Positions 11,301-21,384 of a stretch of 64,000 bases of DNA are shown here, piece by piece. This DNA is from Tulasnella sp. 424 (Eukaryota; Basidiomycota; Agaricomycetes; Cantharellales; Tulasnellaceae): positions 496,001 through 560,000 of the forward strand of contig WSUB01000005.1 in assembly GCA_019633425.1 (NCBI GenBank), read 5' to 3'. The stretch's first letter is position 1; every line of letters starts with the position of its first letter. The notes below the pieces were generated by a model that saw only the letters and a program-made list of their open reading frames with translations, was not told the origin of the DNA and searched no databases. The position numbers and the translations under genes were made by a program.

Positions 11301-12528
11301 GGGGAGGCTTGCAGAGGACCATTCCCATGCGGACCTGGGCTTGTGTGGTATGGTGCCGTCGTCGTTCTCCCGCTTGACGTGGACGATGAGCGATACGGCC
11401 TCATCGGAGGTGCGCCGTTAGCGACGTTTGGGGGATAATTCTGAGTCGGGGGCAGCGGCGCTCCGTGATGATTTTGCGAAGGCGGAGGCCCATCAGGAGC
11501 AGGTGCGCCATTGCCGTAACTCGTGGAAGGGTGGCCGCCAGAGTTATTTGAAAGCGCAGGACTTGGCGCGCCATATAGAGCCGGACTAGCATGTTGCGGC
11601 GGAGTTGGATGAGTGGCTTGGTGTTGCTGATGATGATGGTGCGTCGCAGCTGATGAGGCCGGAGATGGAATTGACGGTTGGGATTGGGGTGCTGGAGGTT
11701 GAGCTCCCGGAACCGCAGCTCGGAGAGTGTGTACTAGCTCGGCCAAAGTTGACTGGATGGAGTTGACTTGAGTTTCGAGGTTGCGGATGCGCCTAATTCA
11801 AGCAAAAAAGAAACGTTCAAGCGGGGTGGGAGTGTGTGCAAATGGTTGCGCGATGAGCCACTAGTCTTTCCGCCTGATCGGGTTCAATTTCACAAGGTTC
11901 GAAGAATACTCTGTTTTAGAGAGATCCCCCCAAAGAAGGAAGAAGAGGGAAACATGTTCGTGTTAGTCCCTCGAATCGGAAAGTGCCGCGCCCTAGGCAC
12001 ATGTAGGGAGGGATGGGGGTGTGGACACAGCTGACACGACAGGAAAAGCGTTTACTCACCACATTCCCTGTTCGCTGTTGTTAGCGGTGTCGCGGATGGG
12101 TTTCTCGAATATACACTCGATTCCAGCATGGCGACATCGTTTGCAAGGCGGATTGTCCGCGTCGGTACACTTCATCTTCTGCTTGCGGCATGCGTTCTAG
12201 ATGGGGAAACCGGTTGGAAGTCAGGTCAGGATTCAGAACCCGATTTTTCATTGCGCGGAGGTGGGACATACACAGGCTCCTGTTCGAGAGAACGGCCGAA
12301 GCCAAACGTGTCAGCCATCGAGAGGTAGATCGCGAGCGGCGAGAGAGAGGAGAGAGAGCGAGGCGTACTTGGTACACGGTTGAGTGGCCTATGGGCTTTT
12401 TGAGGTTTGTCTGAGGGAGGGAGGGATCCTCCTGCGCCGCCATTGCCCATGACGATATCTTCTCCCTCTGGACTGCCGCTCTCCTTGACGGTGACCGACG
12501 GCGGGGAAGTTCCTTGCATTGCCGACAT
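8347..12528 (-). CDS. Zn2Cys6 fungal-specific transcription factor (zinc cluster plus fungal_trans domain)
   Basis: Nuclear DNA-binding regulator, target unknown. Eleven exons: 12528-12378, 12279-12272, 12196-12060, 11792-10694, 10555-10224, 10141-9819, 9744-9618, 9558-9046, 8989-8945, 8890-8823, 8759-8347, about 1071 residues. All phases join. The binuclear cluster reads C-NA-C-RKQKMK-C-TDADNPP-C-KR-C-RHAGIE-C (residues 53-81, spacing 2-6-7-2-6). Its first Cys is supplied by an 8-nt exon. A short coiled coil follows (RIRNLETQVNSIQSTLAELV). Next come about 300 residues rich in Pro, His and Ser, then the fungal_trans middle-homology region with IFFTGCSMFLPVFD, LHKRSPFCVDAI, GWLTCGHATRMALELG and ELVVSARIWFCLYLYEHQ. 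The C-terminus has a Gly/Met/Pro-rich possible activation segment. Exon 1 could end at 12369 instead of 12378; both keep Arg before Ala-Cys. Confidence 0.92.
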
Positions 12529-14910
12529 TTTTTCTTGCAGTTCGTGGGTGGATCAGTTTGAGAGATGGCTGGCTCCGGCTTGCGTTCGTCTCGCAATAAT
12601 GATTGCAAATTGAACTGAGAGCGCCCACGACAGAAACCCAACGCTTCCCACCGAGAGAGATCGCGAGTAAGATTGGGCTCCTCTAAGAATGTGTTCACCC
12701 AAGTTCTTGTCAGAAGTCGAGTGTTGCTGTCGTGAGAGAAGTCGGAGACCCAGGTGGTTTTGAGGAAGTGACGATGGGATGAAGGAACTTGGGAGGGGTG
12801 AAGGAAAGGGACGGGGGATGGTGTTGTGGCCTGGGGAGAGACGAGTCCCGGTATTCCATGGCGAAATTGCCGGGCCGGAAGATCTTGTGGACGGATCGGC
12901 TCACGATCTCCTTCGGCACTTCTTCGCTTCTACTCACTAAAAGCCGGGTGCCCATCACCAACCATCAGCTGACTCGCCTGGACGCATGGCGTTCCCCAGC
13001 ACCCCAATGGGCCACTCGAAAGCACGGTCAGCTGCCCCTCGCTCGTTTTTCCAATTGTCCACAGCCCAATAGCAAGGCAGAGCGTTCTCTTTTGTTACGA
13101 CTAATTAAGAAATTGCAAGCAGCACTTTAAGAGTCTGGAAGCATTCCTGGGAAGGTTTTTGGCACGTTCAAATAACAAAGTCCAGGGTTGGGGGAGGTTC
13201 CATCCAATCCAAATTCGCAAAGGCCTACTTGTTTCTCCGAAAAAGTCCGCTCGGGCTTCCCCTTTCATGCTCCGGTAGCGAAGGCGGTGACCGATTCCCC
13301 GTAGACGTCTTCGATACGACATAAAAATAAAAATAATAAGTTTCAGCATTTTTGACGCTTTCCATTCTGGCGCTTCTGGTGGCAATACAGCGCTCCTGTC
13401 GCTGCACTTGCGCCCTTGCTCATTTCTCCCGTGCAATATCGGCCCGCTTATTGCAGGCAGCCCCCTAGCTGTCGGCTGTCAAAACCGATTCGGCGACACA
13501 ACGACCCTCGGTGCCTTCTCTCCCCTTCTCCTGTTTTCCACGCTTTACGTATGTTCGACAACAACAACCAATTCAAGGATGACGTATCCCCGAACGGTTA
13601 GTGCCTTCCAAAAAAGGGGACATCCAGGAAAAGATGTTTGCACATGATGATGATGCCGGCACACTTGTGAAGACAATCTTCACTTCTCAGATTGGTCATC
13701 ACTCCCCTGCCTTGGCAAGTCGCCGCCCTGGGCATCTGTCCGTGATATCAAAGGGAACAACCGCCCGCGTTAAAGGGCAATCTAACCAGAAACGGATAGC
13801 AAGACAGATGCTCGTCAATCGGCCGCTCTTCGCAACTTGAACGGCACCAGCTTTCCAATTTGAGGTTCCATAATTAGCGTGCTAGTGCCCCATCAAAGTT
13901 AACCTCCAAACTTTCAGAGCGGCTCTAAGACGACCCCAATTGTCCTTACAGGCCTCAAAAAAGATGGCCCGCCAACCATCGAATGGCTGAGTCACCTTCT
14001 AAACACCAGTCTAGAAGTAAGAAAAAAGCCTCCGAGTGGCTTTGATGAACAGAAGGCTGGGGTCCGGTGGATGGTGCAACAAATGGCGTGGCATCAAATA
14101 ACACGCATGCCTTGGCTGGCTGCAACAAAGCAGCCTTACCCTCACGCAGCCCAGATTCAGACCACTTCTAATCTTTCTCTTCTCAGGCCCACCTTTCGAC
14201 TTTAGGTCTGGGTTGAGGTTTCATTTCCCTGGTCCCCCTCGTGTTTTGCAACGGCAATCGCCACCTCGAGCGATGATGACGATCTTCCCTGAGAATGACG
14301 CTTCGCAACTTCGACTCGCTCGGAAAATGAAATGCGCCGCCGTTATCGTATCTATCTCGCGGTTTATCTAGCCAAAACCGCCAAATCGCGCCCTCTTGAA
14401 ATCTCCGGCAGAAAAGCGCGCTCGGGCACCTTGGCGACGTTTTGGGACGGCTTCTGTCACCGGTTGAACAATCCGCAAGGCGTCTGTCATGATGGAAGCA
14501 CGTCCGACTTGCCCGGAGGCAGAACTCGAACGTTACAACGGGAAAGCCTCGGCCTACCGTGGGTTTGCTCGTGTTATGTTGGAAACGATGGGTTCTTGGA
14601 GGTTCTTCACGGGTGTGAAGGTGACCACCCCAAAGCCTCGCGATCGATTCTACGAGCTTTTGCATACGTATGCATTTCGTAGAGGCGTAGTTTATACTGC
14701 GCTGTGCTCCACTGTCATCTGTACCATTATCGCACCCGACCCACTGGTGCCCCCTCCGGCCGGCTCACTAGAAGGACCAAAGCCGATATACAAATTCGTA
14801 CGTGGTCACTCATCCCGCAACCCCGGTGATACCAAAATCACTTAAAATCCACTTCGGAATCCTGGAATGGTCAGGCGGTGATGCTGGTAACCACAACACG
14901 CGTGCCCACA
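12529..14910. other. Intergenic stretch, 2.4 kb
   Basis: Lies between the divergent zinc-cluster gene and F-box gene and should hold both promoters. An open frame at 14492-14845 (plus) encodes 117 residues with MLETMGSWRFFTGVKV, but it has no recognisable domain and no support from introns. No RNA gene or repeat was recognised. Confidence 0.45.
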
Positions 14911-16366
14911 ATGGCCGTCATAAGCCTCACAAGTTCAATCTCAGACGTCCGAACAGAGGAACCTCCCCGGCGCTGTCCACAAGGTCTTACGACTATTAGA
15001 CTGGCAAATCCCTATCGCCCCTTCGGTGAGACACACCTTTTTCGGATGTCTTCGGCCTCTGACCCGCTTGTACTACAACCCCCTATCCTGTCGACTTCAT
15101 TGGGCCGATGATGAATATCGGCATTGATAATTAATAGACCACGTGCCAAACGAACTCTTGATAATCATCTTCCGACACGCGATCGCATCCCTAACCCAAA
15201 CCGCAACAACCTCTTTCGAGCGAGCCAGGCTTGGGTCGGACCTCTCAGCCGTTTCCCGGCGCTGGCGAACGCTCGCTCATGTCGTGCCCGAATTATGGTC
15301 CTCCGCGTACATCCCTCAACCAGATCGAGAAGGCACCACCGAGCGCGTGACAGCGCTGTGCACCCGTTCGGCTCCTCTACCCATGCATTTCGACGTATCG
15401 ACGACAAATCCAATGGAAACGTTGCACGCTGATATCATCCTTCGACGGGACACTCCTCGAATCGGCACGCTCACGTTCCGGACCTCGGTCCCCATCCCGA
15501 CGTGCTTCACCTGCGGTTGGACGTTCGACAATCTAGAGGCACTCAAGCTCGTTTCGCTATACTGGGTACGAGACATGCGAATGAAGATGATCGCACCACG
15601 ACTCCGCTCCATGCATTGCACGGGAGTCTTCCCTTCCATCCCAGTAGGAGACCTGCAAAGCCTGGAGGAGCTGACGTTGTGCGAATACAACGTCATGCGG
15701 GTCGCCAAACTCGCATTAATCGTCTCCCGTTGGCCTCTAATCAAGCGGTTGACGCTGTGCAGATGGACTCTGGAGGTGGAAGACCCGGGTTATCAAGTTC
15801 CAGTTCGACATATGCCAGAGCTGACGTATCTCAAGTTCGAGAAGATGGGGTTGGACGCGGTGCGAGGGACGTTGGCGATGATCAATGCCCCAGGGCTGGA
15901 GACGTTGCTGATTGAAGACGTGGAGGATCCTTTGGGTGGATGGTTGGACGAGCTGTGGGCTTCAATTGAGTTTCAGCGCATGGAATCCCTTCAATACCTC
16001 CGACTGCACAAGTTCCAAAAACACGACGGGCCGTGTACCTTGCAATCCATCCTCCGAGTCGCCCCCAACATCACACACCTCTCAGTCTCCGACACCGAAC
16101 TAGACGTCTTCGACAGCATCGTTCATTGCGAGGACTATGACAGTATGGCTCGGCACCTCCAAGTCCTCGACATCGACGGCGCCACTTGGCCATTCGAGCA
16201 CATCATGTGGTTCATCCGCCTTCGCGCCCGAAAGCTAAAAGAAGTCCGCGTCCCTCAGATGCACGTCGAGACGATGACCGAGGTTTTGAAACACATAGGT
16301 GAGGTGGAGGTTCACGTTTTGGAATCCGCTAGATCCTGGAAAGCAGAGCTCAAGTTGCTAAGCTAA
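14911..16366 (+). CDS. F-box protein with LRR-like C-terminal region
   Basis: Probable substrate adaptor of an SCF ubiquitin ligase, of the expanded Agaricomycete class. Exon 2 (15138-16366) holds the F-box HVPNELLIIIFRHAIAS, followed by SAVSRRWRTLAHVVPELWSS, the usual F-box helix and W motif. It then has LRR-like units such as LQSLEELTLCEYNV, MPELTYLKFEKMG, MESLQYLRLHKF and APNITHLSVSDTEL. The frame has no ATG before the F-box, so an upstream exon is needed. The donor at 15026 (GGTGAGAC) and the acceptor TTAATAG at 15137 join a short exon from ATG 14911 in phase, giving PYRPFDHVPNELL and 447 residues. Exon 2 is firm; the first exon and start are inferred. Confidence 0.8.
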
Positions 16367-16491
16367 GGCTAAGCTTCATGGAGAATAGTAGCATTGGTAG
16401 TGTTACAAAGTACAGTATACTTTAGATACATCCCTTGTCAGTATCCGGACGTCTGCAGGCTCAGAAGGTCCTTACAGAATACAATGAATTA

Positions 16492-17207
16492 CTATCGTTT
16501 TGCTGGTGGTTTTTGTTCTTCCTCTTCTACGTTTACTCGGAGCACTTTGACCCATTCACGATAATTGAAGTACCCTTGCCGATCGGTAAATGGGCCCTTC
16601 AAGAGCCGATCCATCTAGGGTTTGAGAGGTCTCAGCACCTGCGGCCCAAGGACGATCACTCGCAGGTAAACTCACCTCCTGATTATCCATCCGATCTCCA
16701 ACTTCACTTAACCACTTCCTTAGCTCCTCGCACTTGACTTTTCCCTCGTCGTTCTCGTCGAAGCACTCAAACGCCTCCAACAGGTCCTGTTCGCCATCCA
16801 GTTCAAGCAGATGTTCGCCCATCATGGTTAAGAACATGGTGAAATTGACGCCTTTGTCGTGTGGGTCTGCTATTTCCCCTCCAGGCCGTGCGTTCAACAG
16901 CGAGTCCATCATATGTCGTGAAGGGGTTATTCCTTTCCAGGGGGGGAACGCGCGCGCGTTAGAATTGGGTTCGCTCCCAACGATCAGGGCCCGTACCTAA
17001 ACTCGTGAAGATACTCTTCAAATCCGCTTCAGTAACCATTCCATCTCCGTCCTGGTCAACCAGCGAAAATGCTTCCTTGAACTGTTGGATCTGCGCAGGC
17101 TGGAAGAGCGTAAACACCCCACTAGGTTCCCTCCGCGATCGAGACTTGGCGAGTTTTGATGGTGGTGAGAGTGTCCCGCTAAGTGAACCGTATCGCGTGT
17201 TCATCAT
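16492..17207 (-). CDS. Myosin II regulatory light chain
   Basis: EF-hand light chain that binds the IQ motif of myosin II and regulates actomyosin ring contraction. Exons 17207-16997, 16932-16676, 16614-16492, 196 residues. EF-hand 1 has the complete calcium loop DQDGDGMVTEAD at residues 51-62. The later EF-hands are degenerate (LEAFECFDENDEGKVKCEEL, RQGYFNYREWVKVL), as in the family. Ahead of EF1, REPSGVFTLF aligns with the phosphorylated Thr-Ser of animal RLC (RATSNVF), so S29 is the likely kinase site. The PxxxIxxxKEAF helix and NFTMFLTMMGE are diagnostic. The start was put at the ATG ATG pair at 17207; the frame opens slightly further upstream without an ATG. Confidence 0.93.
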
Positions 17208-17420
17208 GGCGCGTAACAAAGGAGCTAAGTTATAAAGAAATGGTGGTACTGATGAAAGGGAGTTCGGAGGTTTACAAGAAAGGGGCTCAGTTGGGACTTG
17301 AACTTGCTTGGTTTGGTTTGGCTTGGTTTGTCACCACCACCTTGGTTCTTCGCGAAGAGTCAACAACTGGAACGATCGCCTGTCCAGCACCTCTAGAAAG
17401 TGCTCAAAACCGGGTATGCA

Positions 17421-19334
17421 ATGAGCCAAGCTCACCAGGTACCTTTCACCCCGATTCCTGCCGAGCCAGGTTCCAGGTTACTCGAGGGTTCGTTAGGCGG
17501 TGAAGAAGCGGATTGGAAAGCCGTCCTTTCATGCCCCGTCGAGTTCTCGTCAAATCACGTCAGTTCGGCTCTTGTTATCGATACTACTACTAAAAAGGCT
17601 AATCATATTAAACCCGCGGTTCCCCCTTCAAGTTCCGTCAAGCGCTAGATAACATCGTCCGTCACCCAGAGTGGAACTCGTCAATCATTCTCCGAGCAGA
17701 TATCTTAGACGACCGAGCTGCCTCCGAGAATGATTCGTCTATCATCTCAGTTCTGGGGTATAATGTGGATCGGCGTATTCGAAGGAGGATCCTTCCACGG
17801 CGCCCGGAACGTGACGGCCCCCTTGACCAAGATTGCGTATTCTTTTCACCAAGCGCTGACTCGTCCGACTCGCCTGACGAGGATAGCTCGTTGGTGATAC
17901 TTGCTCCTATAATTCCGCTCAGCGGAGAACTCCCATTCTACCACCCAAAGGTCAAAGCGGTCGCATTTCGATATGACGCAGCCCGGAACGGCTCAGTGAC
18001 TGACGATGGCAAAGAGAGTCGACCCACACTCAGCTTGCATATCATCCCGCTGCATCCCATCGACGACTCGCATACCAATCCGGAGTCTCGACTATACCGT
18101 GTTTGCGTATCGTTAGCCCAGTCGGTATGGAGGATTGGTTTCGGGCAGATGAGCGGATATCAGAAGAAAGTCCAGCACGATGTATGCTCGTTATCCTCTC
18201 CGTTTTCGTTTGGTTCATTCTTACGATGTTGTATCAGGTTTTGGTTGATAAGAATGAATATCAAGATTTCTATTTGGTCATGCGAGAGCGGTTTAAATCT
18301 ATCGTCGAAGGGTGGGCATTGGATACAGACCCATTAAAGCATGTCTTCGAAGTAATGTCTCGATGAAAGTTCAAAACGTATCGACATCCTAATGGCTCAT
18401 TTCGGATCAGGATATTGGGATAGCCACGTTTCTTCTGCTGCTGTGGAAGCAAACCTATCCAGCAAGAGACGTACCCGCCGTTGACGAAACTCAGTCTTGG
18501 GACACTTGGGGTCGACCTCCTGGAGGCTGGATGGATTTGGGGTAAGTCTATGTACTGTGTAGGCAGAACTGTAACGAAGATCATGTTGACATCGTCCACC
18601 TTTCCTTCCAAAGATGCGGCAACGGTCTCCTGGTCCACATACTCGTCTCGATGGGGTACACGGATGGCTTCGGTATCGACGTTCGAGTACGGAAGACTTG
18701 GGATATGTTTCCTTTAGAAACCCAAGCACATCTGCAGGTGCATTCGTACGACCCTACCTTAATCACTGCCGACTCCCCCTCCCCACAATTGCTCAAGCCT
18801 GGCATGTTCCTCATCGGAAATCACACAGACGAAATGACGCCCTGGTTGCCAATCCTCGCAGCATTATGTCCGGACACGTCGTTCCTGAGCATACCATGCT
18901 GTCCATGGGATCTTGATCAAAAGTTTGTCAAACCACGAGGATTCCACAAACGAGCGGACAAGTCACCAGCAGAGGAAGAGCTGGAAAGAAAGCTGGAGGT
19001 ACGAGGGAAAGGAGGCTCTACGAGCTTGTATGGCACGTACCTGCAATGGCATTTGCGCGAGGGCTTTGAATGTGGCTTCGAGGTTGAGACGGAAGTGCTT
19101 CGCATTCCAAGTTCGCGCAATTGGGCTATGGTTGGTAAGTTATCTTGATATTTTCCATTCGCTGTCCTTTTGATTTACAGCACTCGTCGAGCAGGGCGGC
19201 GAAAACTGGCTGCAACACCAGAGGAGGAAGAAAGGCGTCGAAAGGCCGTTTTTGCGAAAATACAAGCCGTCCAGCAACGAGGGTCGTTCAAAACGCGACC
19301 TCCAGAAGGCCAAGCAGCCCGAGAGCATCATTAG
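17421..19334 (+). CDS. TRM44: tRNA(Ser) Um44 2'-O-methyltransferase TRM44
   Basis: SAM-dependent enzyme that methylates the ribose of U44 in tRNA-Ser. Six exons: 17421-17558, 17633-18181, 18238-18351, 18411-18541, 18614-19134, 19195-19334, total 530 residues. Seen: the N-terminal HPEWNSSIILRADIL, then LAFRY-like VKAVAFRYD, GYQKKVQHDVLVDKNEYQDFY, and the SAM-binding motif MDLGCGNGLLVHILVSMGY. This motif is split by the intron at 18542-18613. The family signatures LIGNHTDEMTPWLP and SIPCCPWD follow, and the C-terminal EEEERRRKAVFAKIQAVQQRG. The last acceptor is GAGCAG at 19194, chosen because GRRKLAATPEEEE matches the family and leads to a stop. The closer acceptor (CAG at 19180) would run on into the next gene. 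The next gene begins 142 bp downstream on the same strand. Confidence 0.93.
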
Positions 19335-19476
19335 GCAGAAATGTGATTGTCAGCATGGGGCCGAGGAAGCTGTGGGGGTGAAATGTGATTGTTGCTATTG
19401 GATGATTGTTCCTATGGCGTTGTCTGTTTGCGTGCCACATAGATCCCCATCCTCTCCTTTAGGTTGGTATAGCAAG

Positions 19477-20807
19477 ATGGATCCCTATTTTACAGTCATC
19501 ACTTCTACATCCCAGCAGGAATCCGCTCAATTCCACGACAGGTTCAACTTCAAGGATGCAAATATCATCGTATCTGTCACTGGCCGGCTTCCCATCCCGG
19601 ACGCTGGCCAAGACGACCGGTTCAAATACCACGACCCTCCTAGCTATGGTCCGTCTCAGACCATATGGTTTAAGGTCCGCCGTGGTATCCTAAATGCCCG
19701 TTCTCTGGTGTTTGAGGATATGCTGGGGATGCCTCCCCCCTTCACCCGACGACACAACGGAGACCTCTGACAAAATCGATGGAGCCCCAGTTATCACTCT
19801 TCACGACGATTTGGAAAGCATCATAAGGCTTCTGATAGTATTGTACTATTCTGAGTAAGTGTTTTGTGTCATGCATGTTGCCGAGCGTTTAGTGACTCGT
19901 AATGGTCTTTAACATCAGATCAGCACCGCAAAAAACTTGGGATTTCTGGCCTCCTGTTCTCAAGCTGTGCGACAAATACCAAATCAATCGGATTTCATTG
20001 ACCGTTCTGCCACGCCTCCAGGCAGACTGGCCCACGACTCTCTCTGCATGGGACTTGAACGAATCACACATCGAGAGATTAACGGAGTTCCGTACCCATC
20101 AACACATGAATACCGGAATAGAGCCTCAAACAACTCTGGACAAACTTCTTGCGGAGCCTTGCGCCGTCATCCGGTTTGGTCGAACGCTCAACGTTCAGGA
20201 AGTTTTACCCTCCGCATTTTATCACCTTTCTCGCCTTTCCCCGCTGAACGACCGACGGACGGAGGAACTTAACATGACGGCCGATTTACATCAGTGGAAT
20301 AACGGACGAACGGCAAACCGTGCACTGCTGGAAAGTTCTGACTACGAGGCGTTACTCGTCGGCCAAGCCTCGATCCGCGAGTAGATAAAGGATTTCGCCA
20401 ACCCCAAATTAGCGCCAGACGACCGAGGTTTCAAGTCTTGGCTCCAGTTTCACAAAAGAAGATCCGACTGCCTTGGCGAGGAATGGTGGGAGAAATACAT
20501 ATCACCGCCTATTCTGGAACTACTTGGGAAGAAGGAAATGGATCCCCTCAAATGGCTCCAAGAGTTCCAAATATCAATAGGAGGATTGTGCAAAGCGTGT
20601 CGTCGCGTCAAAGATCAAGGTGTTGCGAGAGCACGATACGAGTTCTGGAAAGCACTGCCGGGCTTCTTCGGGATCAACGTGCCCAGCTGGGGCGAGAGTG
20701 ATGCGTCAAAGAATTGGCAAGTGCATGATCCTCTTTTTGGGTTTACCGCACGTTTTAAGCGTACTCGATGGTTTAGGGGCTTAACTGAGTTCTATGGCAT
20801 AGAGTAA
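19477..20807 (+). pseudogene. BTB/POZ-domain gene copy with a frameshift and a premature stop
   Basis: Exon 1 (19477-19854) and exon 2 (19919-20807) match the BTB gene at 28898-30064 along their length: IWFKVRRGILNARSLVFEDML for the BTB core, then VITLHDDLESIIRLLIVLYYSE, then LPRLQADWPTTLSAWDLNESHI and VIRFGRTLNVQEVLPSAFYHLSRL. Two lesions are visible. In the BTB core the frame shifts by one base at a run of six C (19735-19740); five C would keep the frame. In exon 2 an in-frame TAG at 20382-20384 is followed without any frame change by the rest of the family's sequence, including CKACRR and YEFWKALPGFF, down to TAA at 20805. The intron (GTAAGT..CATCAG) is intact, so decay looks recent, unless the C-run is a sequencing error. 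Confidence 0.8.
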
Positions 20808-21384
20808 GCGGACCTTTCCCCCACTGTCACGAGCTTGACTTTCCAGGCTGTATCCGGGTATCGTCAGCGGTGGAACACGCCAACATCACGCGGCTGATCA
20901 TTCTCAGAACGATGTTTTCCTAGTAAGCGTTTGACCTGCGGCGTTGTGTCCATTCGACCTAGTCTCTCCGATCCAATGTACCTTGTACCCTCTGCAAAGC
21001 ACACAGCAGGCATCATGAACGCTAGACTCTGAGGCCTTGGGGAAAACGAATAATATGCTCGGTCTCAATGATGGTCGTCGAACTGGACGCAGGTGAATTA
21101 GTAACTTCCCATGAAACTAGGACCCCTGTGGAGCCGCTTTGCTCCTTGATTGGGTTTCGACACACTCGCGCTGGTTCTCGCGAGGGGTTTAAGAAAATCA
21201 ATGCCATAACGACTCTGTAGCTATGCCAAAGAAAACGTTACATCGTTGATAGAGACATTCTGGAAAGGGAAAAGGACATCGTGACCAAACCAGAGAGACG
21301 ACAAAAAGAAAAAATAGGAAGGGGCATAGAGAGATTCAGCTACTAAAGGAGATGGGAGACACAAGAATCAAGCTAGATCTGCAT
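20808..21384. other. Intergenic stretch, 577 bp
   Basis: Convergent 3' flanks of the BTB copy and the sugar transporter. No coding or structural signal was recognised. Confidence 0.5.

Noticed and set aside
14183..14665. 160-codon minus-strand frame and overlapping 117-codon plus-strand frame
   Set aside because: Both overlap each other in the zinc-cluster/F-box intergenic region, neither has a recognisable domain, and no splice pattern supports one over the other.
19252..19770. Possible fusion of TRM44 with the BTB protein through one open frame
   Set aside because: The frame runs through by chance. The TRM44 C-terminus in another frame (acceptor at 19194) matches its family and stops at 19334, and a separate ATG starts the BTB copy.
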